Under the pieces are notes generated by a model, which saw only the letters and a list, made by a program, of their open reading frames with translations, was not told where the DNA came from and searched no databases. A stretch of 64,000 bases of DNA from Rhodoblastus sp963704565 (GTDB taxonomy: Bacteria; Pseudomonadota; Alphaproteobacteria; Rhizobiales; Beijerinckiaceae): assembly GCA_963704565.1 (NCBI GenBank), contig OY969917.1, positions 1,054,001 to 1,118,000 of the forward strand, in the 5' to 3' direction. Every line of letters begins with the position of its first letter. The stretch's first letter is position 1. Of this stretch, positions 58,449-64,000 are shown piece after piece. A program made the translations under genes and the position numbers.

Positions 58449-58979
58449 ATGTCCACACCTTATCTGGGCGAAATCAGGATAGTCAGCTTCAATTATCCGG
58501 CCAAGGGCTGGGCCTTCTGCAATGGCCAGATTTTGCCGATCAACCAGAATCAGGCCCTTTTCTCTCTGCTGGGAACAACCTATGGCGGCAATGGCGTGTC
58601 GACTTTCGCTTTGCCCAATCTTCAGGGTGCCGTGCCGCTGCATCAGGGCAACAACTTCGTCATGGGCCAAGCCGGCGGGGAAGCCTTCCATACGCTGATC
58701 GCGGGCGAAATGCCGATTCACGCGCATCAGGTTATGGCCGACGCCACGACCTCGCCGACCAATTCCACGCCAACGGCCGGGTCCGTGCTCGGAATTTCGT
58801 CGGGCTCGTCGCCGACCGGCGGGTTCGCCGAATCTTTTTACGGGTCCGGCGCGCCAACCGGCGCGATTTCCCCGGCGAGCGCCGCGTCCGGCGGCGGTCA
58901 GGCGCACGAGAACCGCGCGCCCTACCTCACTTTGTCCTTCGTCATTGCGCTGCAGGGGATTTTCCCGTCGCAAAATTGA
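58449..58979 (+). CDS. tail-collar domain protein 3
   Basis: 176 residues with GGGAGG upstream of the ATG. YLGEIRIVSFNYPAKGWAFC, NGQILPINQNQALFSLLGTT, YGGNGVSTFALPNLQGAVPL, HAHQV and ENRAPYLTLSFVIALQGIFP give the same collar fold. The Ser/Gly/Thr-rich central part is again unlike its sisters. Convergent with the DUF6916 gene seven bases away. Confidence 0.88.
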   Translation: MSTPYLGEIRIVSFNYPAKGWAFCNGQILPINQNQALFSLLGTTYGGNGVSTFALPNLQGAVPLHQGNNFVMGQAGGEAFHTLIAGEMPIHAHQVMADATTSPTNSTPTAGSVLGISSGSSPTGGFAESFYGSGAPTGAISPASAASGGGQAHENRAPYLTLSFVIALQGIFPSQN

Positions 58980-58985
58980 CTGCGC

Positions 58986-59294
58986 TCAATTGAACGCCGC
59001 CTGATAGTCCTGGCGGCCGGAGTCCGGCGTATGAACCGGCATGAGATAGAGATCGAAAACGGCGGCGTCGGCGGCTTTGAGCCGGCGCAGGCCCTCGGGA
59101 AGCAACGCGCCGGCGGGGCCTTGGAAAATCAGGGTGAAGGGGACGCGGAAGCCGCCGGCGGCGCCCTCGTGGATTTCGCGCAGCAGCAGCCCGTGCGGCC
59201 AGCCCTCGACGGCGAAAGTCTCGTTCCGGCGCGGGCGGAAATCGGCGGCGGCGAAATGCTGCGCCGCCGCGGGATCGACATGGATTTTGCTCAT
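58986..59294 (-). CDS. DUF6916-like small protein
   Basis: 102 residues from ATG 59294 with GAGG upstream. The pattern HFAAADFRPRRNETFAVEG ... FTLIFQGPAGALLPEGLRRL ... LYLMPVHTPDSGRQDYQAAF fits the small all-beta DUF6916 family, which I recall as a regular neighbour of free-standing tail-collar proteins. It probably works with them. No signal peptide. The function is not known. Confidence 0.7.
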   Translation of the reverse strand: MSKIHVDPAAAQHFAAADFRPRRNETFAVEGWPHGLLLREIHEGAAGGFRVPFTLIFQGPAGALLPEGLRRLKAADAAVFDLYLMPVHTPDSGRQDYQAAFN

Positions 59295-59345
59295 GGCCCC
59301 GCCTCTTCGCCTGACGTTTCGCCAACCATAGCCGTGGCCGCGCCC

Positions 59346-59843
59346 ATGGACCAGAGGAATTGGGCGGATCGCCGCATTGCAACGCCGGCCGGGACCCTCG
59401 TCTTGCGCGAGGAAGGGCCAGAGGACGCGGAATTCCGCTTCCGCCTGTTCCGGCTCTCGCGCGGCGCCGCATGGGACGCCTTGGCCTCGGCGCCGGCATT
59501 CGAACCGCTGATGCGCCAGCAATTCGCCGCGCAAAACGCCGCCCTTGCGGCTTGTCTGAAGCTGATCGTAGCGACCGCGACGGGCGAGCCCATCGGCCGG
59601 CTGGCGCTTGCCGGCGGCGATAGCCCGCGGCTGGCGGATATCGCGCTTTTGCCCGAGACGCGCGGGCGCGGTTTCGGCGCGGCCTTGATCGCCGCCGCGC
59701 AGGCGGAGGCGCGCCGCCGCGCTTTGCCTCTGCGCCTCAGCGTGGCGCGCGACAATCCCGGCGCGGCGCGGCTCTATCGCCGGCTGGGCTTTATGGATTG
59801 CGGCGGCGATGCGGTTTACGCGGAAATGATCTGGCGGGCGTGA
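59346..59843 (+). CDS. GNAT-family N-acetyltransferase
   Basis: 165 residues from ATG 59346. The acetyl-CoA binding motif A is ADIALLPETRGRGFGAALIA (R/Q-x-x-G-x-G/A present) and motif B is ARDNPGAARLYRRLGFMDCG. Divergent from the DUF6916 gene over 51 bp. Members of this type occur with tail-collar/DUF6916 clusters, so its target may be one of those proteins, but that is inference. Confidence 0.85.
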   Translation: MDQRNWADRRIATPAGTLVLREEGPEDAEFRFRLFRLSRGAAWDALASAPAFEPLMRQQFAAQNAALAACLKLIVATATGEPIGRLALAGGDSPRLADIALLPETRGRGFGAALIAAAQAEARRRALPLRLSVARDNPGAARLYRRLGFMDCGGDAVYAEMIWRA

Positions 59844-60012
59844 GCCGCGCCAAACCGCGTCTCGCTCTCGCTCAACAAAGTGCTGGCTCGGGGTTAGGTT
59901 GACGGTCCACTAAACTAATCTCATCTGGCCGTTGAAAGGCGCCGCCGCGCGCGCACGCCGCCAATACAGCGCACTTTCGCCGTAACGCTTGCCCTTGCGA
60001 TGGCTCCGGCGC

Positions 60013-62352
60013 TCAGGCCGCTGAAGCGCGGGTTCTGAAGTCGCCGGGGAACAGGGATTTCATCAGGATCGCGCCGTCGGCGGAACGCCGCAGTTCGATC
60101 TCGTGCGCGGCGGAGGCTTCGAGCGGCGCGGAGAACCGGACGCGGAAGCCATGGCTTCCGTCATTCCTCTCCTCGTCGGCATAGGCGTAGCCGACGAAGG
60201 CGCCGTCGGCGAAAACGTCGAGGCAGACCGGCGCGCCGGGAAAAGCCTCGTTCCGGGCCCAGCCGGACAGGCCATCATGATCGCAGGTTAGAATCGCGCC
60301 GCGCAAGGCGCCGAATTCCGTCGCGGCGGGAACCTCGATTCCGGCGCGCGCGGCGAGGCGGCGGCGCACCCGGTCGAGCGCATAGCCGTCCTCGACCCGC
60401 GGCGCGCAATAGACCGCCTCTTTCGCCTTCGCTGCCGGATAAATCTCGCGGAACTCATGCGCGTTCTGGAACATCGCGCGGCTGTCGTCGTCGACAAAAC
60501 TTTCGGAGAGCGCGCCTTCGGCGATCAGCACGTCATGGCTTTCGAGTTCGATGTGGAAATAGCGGATGTCCGCGCTCGCGGCCTCTTTGACGATGGTCGC
60601 GCCATTGACCAGATGTTCGGCCGGGATCAGCACGCCGTCGAGGAACATGGCGTGTTTGGGCGAGACCAGCAAGTCGCGCGCCGGAACGCCTTCCTCAAGC
60701 GAGCCCGCCTTGAAGCGGATCGGCGGCAGATCGGGATTGTTGCCGGCGAAGCGGGCGGAATAGGCGCGGGTTCCGATCCATTTTATCGGCCGCAAGCGCC
60801 CCGAAGCCGTCACGACCGGATCGCCGATGCGGAGGGTCTCGACCGGGATCTCGCCGGCGGGCGTGCGGATATGGGAACCGGCGAGATAGCAAGCCACGGT
60901 CACGGATTGGGTTGCGATGCTTGCGCCGGCGCCGGAATCCCATCCGCTCGTCGCCGCAAAATTATAGGTCGTTCCCTCATTCGAGACGCCGCCGGCCTTG
61001 TCGAACAGCGCGTTGACGCTCGCCTCTTCACCCGGCAGCACCGTCTGCTGGTTAGAAATCGCGGTATTCGATAAATCGATGACGGCTTCAGTGGAGCTGA
61101 CCGCATTGCCATAGTCGCCGGCGTCGAAGGTGAAGGTCTGGCCGGAGCCGCCGGTCAGCGTGATCTGTCCGAGGTCTATGCCGCCGTAGCCGCCCGCATC
61201 CTCGAAGTTCGTTCCGGTCAGCGTGAGCACGCCGGAGCCCGGAGCGTAGCTGACGCCGGTGATTGTCGGGGTCAGGGCGTCGCTGACGGTGACGTCGGGG
61301 CTCGACGACGCCCGGCCGCCGGTATCGAAGGTGGCGCCGGCGGATATTGCGTATGTGGTGGGACCGGCGCCAAAATTGAAAATGTCGTTGCCGGTCGAGG
61401 CCGCGCCGTTGTTGTTCAGAAGCCCGTCGAGTTGGAGTTGGTCAGCCGGCGTCAGGGCGACGGTGAAGGAGCTGCCGCTGACAGTGCTGACGGCGCCGCC
61501 GGTCAGGGTGTAAGTGTAGCCGTCTTCCCCCGTCAACGTGAGCTGCGTCGGATCGAAGTCGGCGGCGTTGGTGGTGAACGGGGCGGTTCCGGCGCCCGTC
61601 GCGGCGGTGACGACCAACTGGCCCGTCGCCGCGTCATAGGTCGCCGAGCCGACTTGAGGCGCCGGAGGCAAGTAGGTCGTCGTGATCACGCCCGCGCTGC
61701 TGACGGAAAGGTCGCTTGAGTTGTACTGGTCGGAAACGCCTTGAAAATTGACCGTAATGCTTTGGCCGTCGCTGTCTTTTAAAGTGACGCTGTCGTTCCC
61801 GATAGTTGATGTAAATGTGTCATTCCCCTCAAAATCCGACCAGCTTATCGAATCCCCGTTTTGGAACCCGGACACCGTTCCCCCGAACTGGGCGCTGAGC
61901 ACAAATTGGCCGCCGTTGCCCGAATCGTTGAAATCGACATTGAGGTTGGAGCTGTTCACCGCCGTGCCGGGGCCAGGGTAATTCGACGCCTGCGGCTGCC
62001 ACAGGAATTCGGAATTATTGCCTTCCAGATAGACGGTTCCGGAGGCGGTCCCGGTCAACTCATTGGTGATCGCCAAAACACTGTTTGATCCGGTGAGCAC
62101 CGCTCCGGCGGAGCCAAGAATAAAACTGTTGCCGGCGTCGCCCAGCTGAGAAACGCCGACAATCAGGTCGCCGCCATCGATCTGCAAAAGGGCGCTTCCG
62201 CTGAACGAAATGCCGCCGACGGTTTCATAATCGGTGACCTCGACCGTGCCGGATGTCGCGGCTGCGGTGTCGTATTGTGCAGGTAAGCCGCCGCTCCAGT
62301 TGGATGTGACATTCCAGTTGCCGGCGCCAACATTCCAATTGTCGTTGGACAT
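60013..62352 (-). CDS. secreted Hint-domain protein with GWA tail (long passenger)
   Basis: 779 residues or so from ATG 62352 (AGGGGATGG upstream); the frame is open to 62574. The passenger begins MSNDNWNVGAGNWNVTSNWS and continues through beta-helix-like and Ig-like repeats (PQVGSATYDAATGQLVVTAA; ITGVSYAPGSGVLTLTGTNF). The Hint domain starts at Cys488 (CYLAGSHIRTPAGE), then VETLRIGDPVVTASGRLRPI, KWIGTRAYSARFAGNNPDLP and SPKHAMFLDGVLIPAEHLVN. It ends with linker and GWA domain (GLSGWARNEAFPGAP, GSHGFRVRFSAPLEA). Third intact member of the family here. Confidence 0.87.
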   Translation of the reverse strand: MSNDNWNVGAGNWNVTSNWSGGLPAQYDTAAATSGTVEVTDYETVGGISFSGSALLQIDGGDLIVGVSQLGDAGNSFILGSAGAVLTGSNSVLAITNELTGTASGTVYLEGNNSEFLWQPQASNYPGPGTAVNSSNLNVDFNDSGNGGQFVLSAQFGGTVSGFQNGDSISWSDFEGNDTFTSTIGNDSVTLKDSDGQSITVNFQGVSDQYNSSDLSVSSAGVITTTYLPPAPQVGSATYDAATGQLVVTAATGAGTAPFTTNAADFDPTQLTLTGEDGYTYTLTGGAVSTVSGSSFTVALTPADQLQLDGLLNNNGAASTGNDIFNFGAGPTTYAISAGATFDTGGRASSSPDVTVSDALTPTITGVSYAPGSGVLTLTGTNFEDAGGYGGIDLGQITLTGGSGQTFTFDAGDYGNAVSSTEAVIDLSNTAISNQQTVLPGEEASVNALFDKAGGVSNEGTTYNFAATSGWDSGAGASIATQSVTVACYLAGSHIRTPAGEIPVETLRIGDPVVTASGRLRPIKWIGTRAYSARFAGNNPDLPPIRFKAGSLEEGVPARDLLVSPKHAMFLDGVLIPAEHLVNGATIVKEAASADIRYFHIELESHDVLIAEGALSESFVDDDSRAMFQNAHEFREIYPAAKAKEAVYCAPRVEDGYALDRVRRRLAARAGIEVPAATEFGALRGAILTCDHDGLSGWARNEAFPGAPVCLDVFADGAFVGYAYADEERNDGSHGFRVRFSAPLEASAAHEIELRRSADGAILMKSLFPGDFRTRASAA

Positions 62353-62739
62353 AGACCATCCCCTGAGCTTCCGTAAGTGGACTTGGTATTTTCGACAGTT
62401 TCCAGTCTGTTTTTGTAGCACGTAACGGTCGGATGCGGTGTGTAAAAACAATTCATCGCGAAAAGTTGTAAAAATAGCGGCGGCCATCCGCGCCGCTATT
62501 TTCGAACCGCCGGGCGCGGACATCGACGGCGGCATGGACCATGCCGACTCGAGCCGGCCAGTTCCGGCGGGCAAGGAGCGGCGTCGATAGCCTCCCTCGG
62601 GTCAGGCGCATAAGCCGCCTGCGGCAAGCTTTTTTTGTCATCGACAGGCGGCGCGGCCGATCGGCAGGGCGGGCCAAGTCGCGCCGGTGGCGATGTGGGT
62701 TGCCGAGCGGCTTACTTTCCCAATGATAAAAAAAAGGCT
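62353..62739. other. divergent promoter region between the Hint protein and the 2OG oxygenase genes
   Basis: No convincing gene. An A/T-rich tract lies at 62375-62475 and another just before the oxygenase gene (62715-62738). Promoters for both directions are expected here. Confidence 0.4.
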
Positions 62740-63531
62740 ATGAGCGCGCTTCCGTCGCTCTCGAAAAAACCGCGTCCGCCGCAAAGGTCAAGCATGTCTG
62801 AAAGCCGCTGTGAAGAACTCGTCGCCCATGCGGTCAAGTCGATCATGGAGGCGGAGGTCTGGTCGAAGCCTTATCCGCATATGATCTTCCGCGACTTCTG
62901 GCCCGAGGACTTTTATCGCGAACTGCTCGCCAAGCGTCCGGAAGAAAAGAATTACGTCCCGCTCAACGGCGCGAATACGCGGCGGCAGTTCACGCTGTTC
63001 GACGATTCCTGCGACGCCGGCGACGACGAGCGGCGGGTCTTGTGGAAGCTCGTCTCCGACGTCTGCGCCTCGCCGGAACTTGAAAACGCACTGCGGGCGC
63101 GGCTCGACGAGGGCCTGCGCATTCGCGCCAAGGGGGCCAAATCGTCCTGGCCCGTGCCGATGTATCCCCGGCCGGTGCTCTATTGCGATTACGACGGCTA
63201 CCGGATCAAGCCGCACCCGGACACGCGGCGCAAGGTTCTCACCATGCTGATGTACATGCCGGAGGACGACAGCCAGAAGGAGCTCGGCACGACGCTCTAT
63301 CGTCTCTCGCCCCAGGGCTTGTTTTCGTGGAAGCATTTCGGGCTGGCGGAGGAAAAGACCGCGGCTTTCCTGCCCAATACCGGCGTCGCCTTCGTCGTCA
63401 TCCATCCGGCCCACGATTTCCTGCACGCCAGCTGGCACGGAAGGGAATCGATCGCGCTCGCCAACGGCAAGCCGCGCTTCACCATCCTGAACACTTATTA
63501 CGCCGAGCCGGTCCAGAAGGCGGTTTACTGA
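62740..63531 (+). CDS. 2OG-Fe(II) oxygenase-like protein
   Basis: 263 residues from ATG 62740 (aaaggct upstream). The double-stranded beta-helix metal site can be read as His159-x-Asp161 in KPHPDTRRKVLTMLMYM, with the distal His in HDFLHASWHGRESI (229 or 233) followed by Arg. The N-terminal YPHMIFRDFWPEDFYRELLA is typical of hydroxylases in this clan that act on proteins or sugars. A role in hydroxylating the neighbouring secreted proteins or their glycans is possible but unproven. Confidence 0.75.
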   Translation: MSALPSLSKKPRPPQRSSMSESRCEELVAHAVKSIMEAEVWSKPYPHMIFRDFWPEDFYRELLAKRPEEKNYVPLNGANTRRQFTLFDDSCDAGDDERRVLWKLVSDVCASPELENALRARLDEGLRIRAKGAKSSWPVPMYPRPVLYCDYDGYRIKPHPDTRRKVLTMLMYMPEDDSQKELGTTLYRLSPQGLFSWKHFGLAEEKTAAFLPNTGVAFVVIHPAHDFLHASWHGRESIALANGKPRFTILNTYYAEPVQKAVY

Positions 63532-63573
63532 GCCGCCGCCCCGGCGCACTATGGCTTCCGTCAAGGGGGGGCC

Positions 63574-63990
63574 ATGTTCCGGGGCCAATTCAGCGAGAGA
63601 CGTTTGCCCGTGCTGATCGTGGCGCTGGGCCTTGTCCTTTCGCCCGTGCTGGCGGCGCTGGTGAACAAATCGCTGCCGCCGTGGAATTTTCTGTCCTTCG
63701 AATGGCGAAATCTGCTGTTCTTGATCCTCACGCCTTTCGTGCTGGGCGTGGTGAGCGAGACGCGCCCGGTGTTGGTGGGTGAACTTGAGGCGCGCGACGG
63801 CTCCATCGTTTTCGCCGTCATCGTCCTGATCCTGTGGTTTCTGTTGCTGCTGAAAGGCTGGGCGTTCGACCTGCGGGCCAGCGCCGTTTCGTTCGGTTTG
63901 CTGGTCTCGCAGGTCTTGGGGTTCCATGCCGGCCGCTGGGCGGGCCGCATCCCCCGCCATCGCCTGCCGGACGATCCCCGCGCCGGTTGA
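63574..63990 (+). CDS. small integral membrane protein, unknown
   Basis: 138 residues with a purine-rich site (aaggggggg) before the ATG. Four hydrophobic segments: LPVLIVALGLVLSPVLAALV, LLFLILTPFVLGVVSE, SIVFAVIVLILWFLLLLKGW and AVSFGLLVSQVLGFHAG, with a basic C-terminus. No family recognised. It follows the oxygenase gene by 42 bp and is probably cotranscribed with it. Confidence 0.7.
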   Translation: MFRGQFSERRLPVLIVALGLVLSPVLAALVNKSLPPWNFLSFEWRNLLFLILTPFVLGVVSETRPVLVGELEARDGSIVFAVIVLILWFLLLLKGWAFDLRASAVSFGLLVSQVLGFHAGRWAGRIPRHRLPDDPRAG

Positions 63991-64000
63991 ACCCGTCGGC

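Noticed and set aside
57243..58979. Prophage or tailocin
   Set aside because: Only collar-domain proteins are present. No tube, sheath, baseplate, holin or lysin gene lies within the window.

Overview
The window is GC-rich bacterial chromosome, most likely from an alphaproteobacterium of the Rhizobiales (Hyphomicrobiales), possibly near the Methylocystaceae/Beijerinckiaceae. The pointers are a Fur-family regulator that looks like Irr with an ICE-like site in front of it, a rhizobial-style 'gagcat...' palindromic repeat between genes, a thiO-thiS-thiG-thiE operon under a TPP riboswitch, and an exosortase-type exopolysaccharide locus. Species cannot be fixed from sequence alone.

Layout. 0-3 kb: the end of an unrecognised gene, a glutathione S-transferase overlapping recJ, then tRNA-Glu. 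3-7.3 kb: a small mobile module placed against the tRNA-Glu 3' end, with a large serine recombinase whose last 18 codons lie in the tRNA, a small ORF and a DUF3363 relaxase. 7.3-8.6 kb has no convincing gene. 8.6-19 kb: a sulfotransferase, an AT-rich membrane-protein gene and a giant (about 2834 aa) calcium-binding, repeat-rich protein probably exported by type I secretion. 19-30 kb: an orphan HypC-like protein and the exosortase/EPS locus (EpsD-like foldase, glycosyltransferase, trypsin-like protease, exosortase, then an operon of EpsL-like barrel, EpsE/Wza, EpsF/Wzz, EpsI and a PilZ protein). 30-36.6 kb: tRNA-Lys, hflK-hflC, a TerC/YjbE-type membrane protein, a 306-bp MITE-like element, a small secreted protein, a polyprenyl glycosylphosphotransferase (probably the EPS initiating enzyme) and irr.

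36.9-46 kb is a mobile-element region: a large tandem-repeat protein with a C-terminal Hint domain has been split by an IS110/IS1111-type element, and upstream lies an IS91-like element that also carries a tyrosine recombinase. 46-49 kb is the thiamine thiazole operon.

49-64 kb is the most unusual part. Three intact secreted-type proteins have unrelated N-terminal regions but nearly the same C-terminal region: a self-processing Hint domain followed by a 'GWA' beta domain. With them sit a glycosyltransferase carrying the same GWA domain at its N-terminus, a SAM methyltransferase, three tail-collar proteins, a DUF6916 protein, a GNAT acetyltransferase, a 2OG-Fe(II) oxygenase and a small membrane protein. 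Counting the IS-split gene at 37-43 kb there are four Hint proteins within 26 kb. I infer a surface-protein display and modification system with exchangeable passengers; this is the best candidate for an undescribed system here.
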